In this document: piece by piece, positions 26,933-34,518 of the stretch
How the letters are laid out: each line of letters opens with the position of its first letter
How positions within the stretch are numbered: the stretch's first letter is position 1
DNA from: DASYXZ01 sp035946625
GTDB lineage: Bacteria; Acidobacteriota; Terriglobia; UBA7540
Assembly (NCBI GenBank): GCA_035946625.1
Contig: DASYZE010000058.1
Location: forward strand, 124,001-188,000
Length of the DNA stretch: 64,000 bases
Reading direction: 5' to 3'
Notes under the pieces: model-generated
Told to the model about the DNA's origin: nothing
Seen by the model: the letters and a program-made list of their open reading frames with translations, nothing else
The model's database searches: none
Translations under genes and position numbers: made by a program

Positions 26933-28069
26933 TTACGGGCCCAGGTATTTCCGGTACTGCCCCTGAAGATAATGGTCGGTCATTCCCGCGATGTAATCGC
27001 AGACAACGCGATGAACGGGTTCTTGTTCAATCTGCGCCAAATAGGAAGCGGGCAGGCGGCGCGGATGATTCACAAAAAATAGAAACAGGCCTTTCATATT
27101 CTTGACAATCAGTTTTCGCTCGGCGCGGACTTGGGGGTGGAAATAAAGTTTGGCATAGAGGAATTCCTTGATGCGATTGTTTTCCACCACCACGCGCCGG
27201 CTCATGCCCACCAGCCGGCCGCGATGCGCGCGCACCTGCGCCACGGATCGCACCCGCCCTTTTTGCAGGCGGTCCCGCGTAGCCTCAATCAAGTCGGACA
27301 CGAGAGTGTCCATCAGCCGCTTCAACGCCTCGTTGAATTTCAATTTTTCAATCGCCCACGGATACTTGCGCGCCACCGAGTCGTAAATCCTTTTGAACAA
27401 GGGCACGCCCCTCCGGATCAGCGGGACGGTGAGCAGCTTCGATTCGTACCCATCATCCAGGTCGGAACAGTTGTAGGCAATTTCATCCGCCCGATCGATT
27501 AATTGGGCTTCGAGTGGAGGCTGCTCGTCCAGGCGATATTCAACCAGCGAGGGATAAAGCTTCGGATCGTAATCCCTCGAATGCTTGATGATTCCTTCGC
27601 GCACTTCGAAGGTGAGATTCAGGCCCGCGAACCCGGCATATTTTTGCTCGAAGCTCTCCACTATGCGCAGCCCGTGCAAGTTGTGGTCAAAAGTGTCACC
27701 GTAATCCTGCATCAGGCCGTGCAATGCGCCTTCGCCCACGTGGCCGAAGGGCGGATGGCCCACGTCGTGCACCAGCGCCAGCGTTTCCACCAGGTCGGCG
27801 TTCAGCCCCAGCGCCAGCGCGACAGTCCGGCTGATCTGCGCCACCTCCAGCGTGTGCGTCAGGCGGTTGCGGAAATGGTCCGACGAGCGGCGCGTAAAAA
27901 CCTGCGTCTTGTCTTCCAGACGCCGGAACGCGCGCGAGTGGATGATCCGGTCGCGGTCGCGCTCATACTCATTGCGATAAGGATGCGGCGGCTCGGGATA
28001 GCGCCGCCCCGCCGAAGCTTCCACCGCCATGGCGTAGGTGGCCAGTCCTCGCCTTTGTGCCTGACGCAT
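26933..28069 (-). CDS. dgt: Deoxyguanosinetriphosphate triphosphohydrolase-like protein
   Basis: An HD-superfamily dNTP triphosphohydrolase of 378 residues that splits dNTPs to nucleoside and tripolyphosphate, tuning dNTP pools. The HD motif is complete: His in RLTHTLEVAQ, the HD pair in LALVHDVGHPPFGHVGE, and Asp in RADEIAYNCSDLDDG. It matches the short dGTPase-like group in length. ATG 28069 has GAGGGA six to eight bases upstream and is preferred over GTG 28075. A TATAAT-like hexamer lies at 28130-28135 on the minus strand. Confidence 0.85.
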   Translation of the reverse strand: MRQAQRRGLATYAMAVEASAGRRYPEPPHPYRNEYERDRDRIIHSRAFRRLEDKTQVFTRRSSDHFRNRLTHTLEVAQISRTVALALGLNADLVETLALVHDVGHPPFGHVGEGALHGLMQDYGDTFDHNLHGLRIVESFEQKYAGFAGLNLTFEVREGIIKHSRDYDPKLYPSLVEYRLDEQPPLEAQLIDRADEIAYNCSDLDDGYESKLLTVPLIRRGVPLFKRIYDSVARKYPWAIEKLKFNEALKRLMDTLVSDLIEATRDRLQKGRVRSVAQVRAHRGRLVGMSRRVVVENNRIKEFLYAKLYFHPQVRAERKLIVKNMKGLFLFFVNHPRRLPASYLAQIEQEPVHRVVCDYIAGMTDHYLQGQYRKYLGP

Positions 28070-28218
28070 CGTCACTCCCTCATAGAGCGTTGCCCTTGCT
28101 TTCCTGCTGCCGTCTCATGCGCGCGTCCAATTATAGTACAGCGTCCGGGGCCCGTTTGGACTTGCAGACGGTCAATCGCTCGCTGGTAATCGGCATGGCT
28201 TAGAGTGGGTATCTACAG

Positions 28219-28566
28219 TCAGGTTAATTGGAGCGCCAGCTTGATGGCTTGTTCGATGGCTTTGAGATTTTCGTCCCCCAACCGGCCGAGGGCCGGATAA
28301 AGCAGCAGGTTCTTCTCCAAAGTGGTGACTTGGTCGCATTTAGCCCAGGAGTCACGACTGAGCCCGCCTGCACCGGGTTCGAGGTGAACCCTTAGCGAGA
28401 ATTTCGGGCGCACGAAGGTGGTCAGGGGTACCACGCAAACGTCCGGGGCGTGGCGATTGAGAGCGTCGGTCGAAATCACCAGGGCGGGACGGTTCTTGTC
28501 CAGCCGCACCAGGTAAATCTCGCCACGCCGGGGAAACCAACCGCTGGGTGGATTGTGGGCCATCAT
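28219..28566 (-). CDS. MazF/PemK-type mRNA interferase toxin
   Basis: A 115-residue toxin that likely cleaves mRNA at specific short sites. Family features are the opening RRGEIYLVRLDKNRPALVISTDALNR, the central VVPLTTFV, and the closing LGDENLKAIEQAIKLALQL. The start ATGATG overlaps the antitoxin stop by 4 nt (ATGA), the normal coupled layout. A second ATG at 28563 is also possible. Confidence 0.85.
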   Translation of the reverse strand: MMAHNPPSGWFPRRGEIYLVRLDKNRPALVISTDALNRHAPDVCVVPLTTFVRPKFSLRVHLEPGAGGLSRDSWAKCDQVTTLEKNLLLYPALGRLGDENLKAIEQAIKLALQLT

Positions 28567-28820
28567 TCACCGTCGCGCGTGAGCGACTGGAGGCTCGCCC
28601 GGGCAAAGGCCCTGCGCTCAGCGCCCTCCGTCTTTCCAGAGGCCGCAAAAAACTCGGCGGCTTCCTGAGCCAGGGATTCGTATTGCTCTTCGAGGATTCC
28701 CCGGCGAAGCAGCTCATTCACACGGTCGCTCCGTGAACGGGTAGAACGGGTGCGCTGAAGATAGTCGAGGATGGAACTGTCCACCGTAAAACTCTTGGAA
28801 TACCTAGTAGCTTTGCTCAT
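28563..28820 (-). CDS. Antitoxin of the MazF-type toxin
   Basis: An 85-residue partner with an N-terminal ribbon-helix-helix-like segment (RYSKSFTVDSSILDYLQRT, then SRSDRVNELLRRG) that would bind its own promoter, and a C-terminal acidic/amphipathic tail (LAQEAAEFFAASGKT) that would cover the toxin. ATG 28820 is chosen since upstream sequence to 28856 forms the promoter. Loss of the antitoxin would free the ribonuclease toxin encoded directly after it. Confidence 0.72.
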   Translation of the reverse strand: MSKATRYSKSFTVDSSILDYLQRTRSTRSRSDRVNELLRRGILEEQYESLAQEAAEFFAASGKTEGAERRAFARASLQSLTRDGE

Positions 28821-28824
28821 AGAA

Positions 28825-28856
28825 TTTATAATGCCAAAGATCGTATCAATTGTCAA
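28825..28856 (-). promoter_or_regulatory. Sigma-70-like promoter abutting the antitoxin start
   Basis: On the minus strand a perfect TTGACA (28851-28856) is followed by either CATTAT (28828-28833, 17-nt gap) or TATAAA (28825-28830, 20-nt gap). ATG lies 4-7 nt after the -10, leaving no room for a ribosome-binding site. Confidence 0.55.
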
Positions 28857-28931
28857 CCGCCGGCCGGCGTCAAATGAAAATGTTGAGAGGAAAAACGGTG
28901 AAACCGGTGCTATCAGCTTGTTTCCTTGGAC

Positions 28932-29978
28932 TCAATACCCTTCGTGCTCTCCGCCCGCGGTTACTTTTCCGGCCATATGCCGGTAGGCGAAAATAAAATA
29001 TCCGCTGGCCAGAGCCATCCCGATTACCCACCAGATGAGGCCGACGCGCAAGCCGTAGTCGGAGGTCTTGGCATTTTGGATGGTGAGCGCATAGGCGGGA
29101 TTGGAACTTGAAGGAAGGACGTAAGGGTAAACTCCGAAGACAACGCTGGTGAGCATGCCCACCAGGTAGGCGCAAGATGCGAGGAATGCTTTCAACTCCT
29201 GGCGCCGGTAAAGGAACCAGCGCTCGAACAGCAATCCGGCGAGCGCGATGAATGGGAAGATAAAGCCCCAGAAGTAGGTTGAAAGATTTTCGCGAACCTG
29301 CGGCTGAACGTTGAAGGTGACCAGGGTAATGGCAAGGGTAAGAACGGCCACGCCGGGCCAAAGCCAGGCCGCGGCGGACCGGGCGCGCTCCTGAACCGGC
29401 CCATCGGTTTTAAGGGCGACCCAAAATGCGCCATGAAGCGCGAGGCACAGCATGGCTGCCACCCCAATGAGAATGGTGTACCAATCCAGAATACCGGTCT
29501 CGCCGCCCAATCGAAAATTCGTCCACAAAGGCTCAAAGAACCGGTCTTGGGCGTCGAGCGGGACGCCGCGGACCACGTTGCCGAGCGCGGCGCCGTAAAA
29601 AACCGCCAGGAGCAAACTCGAAAGTGAAAATACCACGTCCCAGAAAGGAAACCACACCGGGCTTTCAATGGCGTTACGGAACTCAATGGAAATCCCCCGC
29701 AGAATCAGGAGCCAGAGCACGATCATCAAGGGAAGGTAAAAACCACTGAACCCGGAGGAATATAAGGGAGGAAATGCGAAATAGAGCGTGCCGCCCGCGG
29801 CCAGCAGCCACACTTCGTTGCCGTCCCACACCGGGCCGATGGAGCGCAGCACCCGGCGGCGCTCCTCCGGCGTTTTAGCGATCAACAAGTGGATGATTCC
29901 GGCGCCGAGGTCGAAGCCGTCAAACACCACGTAGGCGGCAAGCATGACCGCCACCAGACAAAACCAGAGGGTGCCCAT
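28932..29978 (-). CDS. cydB: Cytochrome bd ubiquinol oxidase subunit II
   Basis: The structural subunit of the bd-type quinol oxidase, 348 residues with about eight transmembrane helices. It has the family start (LWFCLVAVMLAAYVVFDGFDLGAGI, with the conserved Gly-Asp-Leu-Gly region) and the conserved GPVWDGNEVWLLAAGG. It stabilises subunit I and helps hold the hemes. The 9-nt gap to cydA shows co-transcription. No cydX-like small gene or cydDC exporter genes are adjacent. Confidence 0.92.
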   Translation of the reverse strand: MGTLWFCLVAVMLAAYVVFDGFDLGAGIIHLLIAKTPEERRRVLRSIGPVWDGNEVWLLAAGGTLYFAFPPLYSSGFSGFYLPLMIVLWLLILRGISIEFRNAIESPVWFPFWDVVFSLSSLLLAVFYGAALGNVVRGVPLDAQDRFFEPLWTNFRLGGETGILDWYTILIGVAAMLCLALHGAFWVALKTDGPVQERARSAAAWLWPGVAVLTLAITLVTFNVQPQVRENLSTYFWGFIFPFIALAGLLFERWFLYRRQELKAFLASCAYLVGMLTSVVFGVYPYVLPSSSNPAYALTIQNAKTSDYGLRVGLIWWVIGMALASGYFIFAYRHMAGKVTAGGEHEGY

Positions 29979-29987
29979 TTTATTTCC

Positions 29988-31334
29988 TTATCCCTGGGCC
30001 GGCGGAACCGATTCCACGGGCGCGGGTCCCCGGTCGATTTCCCGGTGCACCAGATACAGAAAAAGAATTCCCACCACCGTGTACAATCCCATGAATCCGA
30101 GCAGGGTAAACAAAGCGTTGCCGCTGGAAACCTGGGTGGAAAATCCCGCCTTGGTTCGGTACAAGCCATAAATCAGCCAGGGCTGGCGGCCGAGCTCCGC
30201 CGTAACCCATCCCGCCGTGTTGGCAATAAATGGAAAGGGCAGGGACAGCATCAGCACCCAAAGCATGGGTTTGAAATCGTAAAGTTTGCCCCGCCAGAGG
30301 TAAAACGCCGCCGCCATCATGATGGCGATGAAGATGGTGCCCAGGCCCACCATGATGTGGTAGCTGTAATAGAGCAGGGGAATCTGATCGGGCCAATTCT
30401 CGGCGGGAAAATGATCGAGGCCATTCACCTGCGCCGCCCAATGGCGAAAGGTGAGAAAGCTGAGGGCGCCGGGTATCTCCAGCGGATTGTCCAGCCGTTT
30501 CTTATCCATGTCCGGCTGGCCGAGGATGGCCACGGGCGCGCCCTGCTGGGATTCAAACAACCCTTCCATAGCCGCCAGCGTGACCGGCTGATACTCCGCA
30601 ATCATCTTGCCCTGCCCGTCACCGGTGGGAAACATCTGGAGGAGGCAGGCGATGACGCCCACCATCAACCCGATACGAACGAACGTGCGGCCGAAATTTT
30701 GGTGCACTTTGGCAAGCAGGTAGAAAGAACCGATGGAGGTCATCACAAAGCAGCCCGTGATCACCGCACCGGTCATATTGTGAGTGTATTGCCACAGAAT
30801 CCATGGATTGAATATGAGGCTCCAAAAACTGCTGAGAGAGAATGTGCCGTTCGCCGCACCTGTGTAGCCTACAGGGTGTTGCATCCAGGCGTCAGTGGCG
30901 ATGATGAAGTAGCCCGACAGCCACGAACCGAGGAAGACCATGAGCGCCGCGAACCAGTGTCCCCGCGGCCCCAGGCGCTTCTCGCCATACATCAACATGC
31001 CGAGGAAGGTGGATTCGAGGAAAAACGAGAACACGCCCTCCATGGCCAGCGGCTGGCCGATCACGCCGCCGGCCACGCGGGAAAATTCCGCCCAGTTGGT
31101 CCCGAACTGGAATTCCATGGGGATGCCCGTGACCACGCCCAAGGCGAAGCTGATGCCAAAAATGCGTGTCCAGAATCGGGCGGCGTGATTGTAATGTTCA
31201 TTCCCGGTGCGAATGGCCATCGTCTTCAGCAGCAGGATGAGCAACGCCAACCCCATGGTAAGCTGGGGGAAAAGATAATGGAAAGTTACGGTAAAGGCGA
31301 AGTGAAGCCGGTGAAGTGTTAGCGGGTCTCCCAA
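29988..31334 (-). CDS. cydA: Cytochrome bd ubiquinol oxidase subunit I
   Basis: The heme-bearing subunit of the high-affinity terminal oxidase, about 448 residues. It binds hemes b558, b595 and d and oxidises quinol. Visible are the N-terminal DPLTLHRLHFAFTVTFHYLFPQLTMG with the first heme-ligand His, WMQHPVGY with the second, and a short Q-loop, so it is closer to the cyanide-insensitive-oxidase type than to E. coli CydA. The likely start is TTG 31334, eight bases after GGAAAGG. The frame is open to 31412 but those residues are not conserved and would overlap the amidohydrolase gene. Confidence 0.9.
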   Translation of the reverse strand: MGDPLTLHRLHFAFTVTFHYLFPQLTMGLALLILLLKTMAIRTGNEHYNHAARFWTRIFGISFALGVVTGIPMEFQFGTNWAEFSRVAGGVIGQPLAMEGVFSFFLESTFLGMLMYGEKRLGPRGHWFAALMVFLGSWLSGYFIIATDAWMQHPVGYTGAANGTFSLSSFWSLIFNPWILWQYTHNMTGAVITGCFVMTSIGSFYLLAKVHQNFGRTFVRIGLMVGVIACLLQMFPTGDGQGKMIAEYQPVTLAAMEGLFESQQGAPVAILGQPDMDKKRLDNPLEIPGALSFLTFRHWAAQVNGLDHFPAENWPDQIPLLYYSYHIMVGLGTIFIAIMMAAAFYLWRGKLYDFKPMLWVLMLSLPFPFIANTAGWVTAELGRQPWLIYGLYRTKAGFSTQVSSGNALFTLLGFMGLYTVVGILFLYLVHREIDRGPAPVESVPPAQG

Positions 31335-31377
31335 AAGTCCAGCCTTTCCTTTCTGTGCGAAGCTGGCGACGGTATCC

Positions 31378-32826
31378 CTAGTGTAACCCGACTGAGCCGC
31401 GAACGGAGTCAATCATTTTCGCGGAGTCGTAGCCGATTCCGTCCTTGAAAACGAGGGTGACATTCTGAATGTCGGCGATATTCTTGGCCGGGTCGCCGTG
31501 AATCACCGCCAGGTCCGCCTGCTTGCCGGGCGCGATGGTGCCGATGCGATCCAACTCGCCCAGAAAAGCCGCGCCGTTGGCCGAAGCAATATGAATCGCC
31601 TCGGACGGAGTAAAGCCGGCTTCCACCAGCAGCTCCACCCCGCGCAGATCCCCGAATCCTGCCAGGTCGCCGCCGTATCCGGTGGGATCGTTTCCGGCCA
31701 ATAGCAGCCCACCCGCCTTCACAAAGTCGCGCTCGAACTGCATTTCCTTTTTGAAAATTACCGGCCAGGGGGAATCCTTGCTGCCGGCGACGCGGGCGCG
31801 CCCGGTAAGATAAGCAATGCGCGTTTCGGGAACCAATGAGTCAAGCACGCGTTGCGAAAGCGGCGGGCGGTTGGGAACAAAGGTTTCAAAAATCGGCAGC
31901 GTGGAGGTGATGGCCACGTGGCGCGCCACGAGGTCGTGAATGGTTTCCTGCACCGGGGCGCCCTCAATATCCAATTTGGCCAGCGTCGCGGCCGTGAGCC
32001 GCTGGGACGGACAAGCATCGGGCGTCTTGCCGGGATCGAACTCGGTGTCCACCAGAAGGCCGTGCTCCAGATCGTCTATGCCGAGCGCCGCCGCCTCGCG
32101 GAAACCCACCGAGCACAAGTGTCCCGTCACTTTAATTCCGCGTTGGTGCGCCTCCTCGATCGCCGCGGAGAGTTCCGCGCGCGTGATGTGCATGTAAGCC
32201 TTGAAAGAAGTCACGCCCTGGGCGGCCCAGAAATCGACGGTCTGGCGCGCTTCGTCGGGGCCGGCCAACTCGTGCATCTGGGGCGTGTAAGCGCCCACGC
32301 CTTCCAGGTAGGGCCCGGTCACATGAATCTTGGGGCCGGTAAATTTTCCGGCGTCGATCAGTTTTTTTAAGCTGAGATCGGTGTAGGGTTCTATGCTGCC
32401 AGTGGTGCGAATCGAAGTGACGCCGCAGGCGAGATAAAGGCGCGGCGCACTGAAGCCCATCTCATTATAGATCGCCGGTCCATCATCACTGCCCGAAGGA
32501 TAAAAAAGGTGGTCGTGCATGCCGACCAGGCCGGGAATTACGGTGGAGCCCGCGAGGTCAAGAACTTTCGCGCCCGGGGGCTGGGGATTTTGTCCGGCAC
32601 TGCCCACGCTTTTGATTTTGCCGCCCTCGATGATGATCGTCTGGTCGTCGAGCGGCGCCGCGCCCGTCCCGTCAATCACGCGGACGTGGGTGAGGGCAAT
32701 CACCGGGGCTTCCGCGCTGATATACGCCTGCACTGACGCCGGCCGTTTGGCGGCTTCCTGCGCCAAGCCCCACCAGGGACTCATCCCCATGAGCAACAGG
32801 AGGATTCGGGCCATAGATTGCCGCAT
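31378..32826 (-). CDS. Exported amidohydrolase-family protein
   Basis: A 482-residue metal-dependent hydrolase of the imidazolonepropionase/prolidase-like amidohydrolase group with a signal peptide (MARILLLLMGMSPWWGLA). The first metal-binding pair is visible in PGLVGMHDHLFY, followed by the second-shell His in KVTGHLC and DDLEHG, and the Asp-containing AGNDPTG. It would act in the periplasm, perhaps as a dipeptidase or lactonase; the substrate cannot be told. The stop lies 43 nt upstream of the cydA start. Confidence 0.82.
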   Translation of the reverse strand: MRQSMARILLLLMGMSPWWGLAQEAAKRPASVQAYISAEAPVIALTHVRVIDGTGAAPLDDQTIIIEGGKIKSVGSAGQNPQPPGAKVLDLAGSTVIPGLVGMHDHLFYPSGSDDGPAIYNEMGFSAPRLYLACGVTSIRTTGSIEPYTDLSLKKLIDAGKFTGPKIHVTGPYLEGVGAYTPQMHELAGPDEARQTVDFWAAQGVTSFKAYMHITRAELSAAIEEAHQRGIKVTGHLCSVGFREAAALGIDDLEHGLLVDTEFDPGKTPDACPSQRLTAATLAKLDIEGAPVQETIHDLVARHVAITSTLPIFETFVPNRPPLSQRVLDSLVPETRIAYLTGRARVAGSKDSPWPVIFKKEMQFERDFVKAGGLLLAGNDPTGYGGDLAGFGDLRGVELLVEAGFTPSEAIHIASANGAAFLGELDRIGTIAPGKQADLAVIHGDPAKNIADIQNVTLVFKDGIGYDSAKMIDSVRGSVGLH

Positions 32827-32847
32827 GAGAGTGAATCCTTTCCCGGA

Positions 32848-33630
32848 TTATTTTCGCATGATTCTCTGAATCGATCGAGCGCGTCCCGTGTCCGGGTCGG
32901 CTTCAACGAGGACGGCGGAGAGGCGCGCGTCGCCCTTGGCCACTTCGAATCGCGCCGGAATCTGGTCTAGAAATTTTTTGATGATGGCGTTTTTGTCCAC
33001 GCCAATCACCGAATCGTAGGGACCCGACATGCCGAGGTCGGTAATGTAAGCGGTGCCTTGTGGCAGGACCGCTTCATCAGCCGTGGGCACGTGAGTGTGC
33101 GTGCCCACCACGGCGGTGGCGCGGCCGTCCAGATACCATCCCATCGCCATTTTTTCCGACGTCGCCTCGGCGTGAAAATCGAGAATACGGATTTTGACTT
33201 GGGGCGCAATCGCTTGCAGCAATGAATCCGCGGCGCGAAACGGACAGTCAATGGTGGGCATAAAGACGCGGCCCTGAAGATTCATCACGGCGTAATCGAT
33301 GCCGCTGCGCGTTTTGCCCACGTACAAGCCGTGTCCCGGAACTCCGGGCGGATAATTGGCGGGACGCAGCAGGCGCCCGTCCGCATGCTCGGCCAGATAA
33401 AGCAGTATCTCCTTCTTGTCCCAGATGTGGTTGCCGGAAGTTAGAACGGCGATGCCGAGGTCGAGCATTTCCTCCACCAATTGCGGAGTGATGCCAAAAC
33501 CCGAGGCGGCGTTCTCCACGTTGGCCAGCACCAGGTCGGGGGCGTGCTCCTGGACGATCGGGGGCAACGCTTCTTTCACGATGCGGCGGCCCGGCTGGCC
33601 AAAGATGTCGCCAATATAGAGGATCTTCAT
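32848..33630 (-). CDS. ymdB: YmdB-family metallophosphoesterase
   Basis: A calcineurin-like phosphoesterase of 260 residues; B. subtilis YmdB acts on 2',3'-cyclic nucleotides. Motifs appear in the order expected: ILYIGDIFGQPGR, LANVENA, SGNHIWDKKEI, LDFHAEATSEKM, and GTHTHVPTAD, giving the di-iron ligands. ATG 33630 is the natural start. In many genomes this gene follows rny; here rny is absent and ymdB sits 190 nt after zapA at the end of the translation/division block. Confidence 0.9.
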   Translation of the reverse strand: MKILYIGDIFGQPGRRIVKEALPPIVQEHAPDLVLANVENAASGFGITPQLVEEMLDLGIAVLTSGNHIWDKKEILLYLAEHADGRLLRPANYPPGVPGHGLYVGKTRSGIDYAVMNLQGRVFMPTIDCPFRAADSLLQAIAPQVKIRILDFHAEATSEKMAMGWYLDGRATAVVGTHTHVPTADEAVLPQGTAYITDLGMSGPYDSVIGVDKNAIIKKFLDQIPARFEVAKGDARLSAVLVEADPDTGRARSIQRIMRK

Positions 33631-33821
33631 TTTGTAATTCGTGCCCTTCCCCGGATGCAAGTGGGATCGCTGCGCCGAGTCGCATTGCCCGCGATGGGCG
33701 CACCAGCGCGCGCCCTTTATCTTACTCTGATTCGGCGGGAAGGTGTGTGGCCTGCGGCGGATTCAGGAGGAGACGCTCCCCGCGGCGCACGTACGGGGGA
33801 AATCAATTCCTGTGCGATCCT
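33631..33821 (-). other. 191-nt gap between zapA and ymdB
   Basis: No ORF is supported. On the minus strand there are GC-rich hairpins, such as GGAG-CGT-CTCC and GGGCGC with GCGCCC. In many bacteria the 6S RNA gene lies just after zapA and would fit this length, but I do not see a clear 6S consensus. Confidence 0.3.
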
Positions 33822-34121
33822 TCAAACGGCCTGCTTCAGGATTTGGTCGAGCGCGTCGTTGTACTCACCCACTTTCTGGTTCACTTCCTGGGTGGTGTTC
33901 TCGTGATGGGCTTTCAACTGGTGGTAGTCGTCGGCGATGTTCAGTCCGGCCAAAACCGCCACGCGCAGCGAATCCACCGTTCGCGTGCGCCCGGCAATCG
34001 AGCGCATTTTCGCGTCCAGATACTGCGCCAGCTTCTGAATGTATTCCGCGTCGAGCGCTCCCTTCATGTAGTATTCCTGATCGTAAATCATCACGCGGAT
34101 GCCGTCTTTGCTTGGTGTCAC
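33822..34121 (-). CDS. zapA: Cell division protein ZapA
   Basis: A 99-residue FtsZ-ring stabiliser. It has the ZapA start (IRVMIYDQEYYMKG), the conserved YIQKLAQYLDAKMRSIAGRT, VDSLRVAVLAGLNIADDY, and a C-terminal coiled coil. It binds and cross-links FtsZ protofilaments as a dimer or tetramer. It follows a short coiled-coil gene in the pheT-zapB-zapA order common in this group. Confidence 0.88.
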   Translation of the reverse strand: MTPSKDGIRVMIYDQEYYMKGALDAEYIQKLAQYLDAKMRSIAGRTRTVDSLRVAVLAGLNIADDYHQLKAHHENTTQEVNQKVGEYNDALDQILKQAV

Positions 34122-34190
34122 AACGCTCCTTCGGTCGGATGCCCCTCCGCCGCTCCGGCGCCCCCTCGGGTGAAATCGATTATTCCCCCT

Positions 34191-34448
34191 CTAATCTGAC
34201 TTTGTCAATAATTCGATCTGATCGAGGAGTTTCCCAATGCGCGCGCGTACCTCGTCGCGCTCGCGGCGCAGGGATTGCAGCTCCTGTTCCACGGCGTCGG
34301 CGCGTTTCAGGCGGTCCTTGAAGTCCGCGCGCATCCGCTCGATCTCCTGTTGCAGCTCGCGCCGCTCCGACTGCGACCGCTTGAAAAGTTCGGCGGCTTT
34401 CACAATTTTCTCTTCCAGCTTGCCCAGGTGGTCCATGGATTCAGTCAT
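34191..34448 (-). CDS. Short coiled-coil protein in zapB position
   Basis: An 85-residue protein that is almost entirely one coiled coil (MDHLGKLEEKIVKAAELFKRSQ, then heptads of Leu/Arg/Glu). Length, composition and position between pheT and zapA match ZapB-like division proteins that tie the Z ring to the nucleoid. ZapB is defined mostly by its coil, so homology is tentative. ATG 34448 fits the usual short N-terminus; the frame is open to 34499. Confidence 0.7.
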   Translation of the reverse strand: MTESMDHLGKLEEKIVKAAELFKRSQSERRELQQEIERMRADFKDRLKRADAVEQELQSLRRERDEVRARIGKLLDQIELLTKSD

Positions 34449-34518
34449 AGGTAATCCGTATTGAAACCTCATCGTCGAAAGTTTAACACCAACCGCCAAT
34501 CTATCAGCCGCCCTGTTC

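Noticed and set aside
29889..31322. Long open frame (477 aa) on the plus strand
   Set aside because: Antisense to cydA/cydB, very His-rich and charged, with no domain.
31334..31412. CydA start at TTG 31412
   Set aside because: It would overlap the amidohydrolase gene and add 26 unlike residues; TTG 31334 has a good ribosome-binding site.
33740..33790. Plus-strand match to the 3' end of 6S RNA (GCCTGCGGCGG)
   Set aside because: Orientation is opposite to the operon and the 5' half would fall in ymdB; likely chance.
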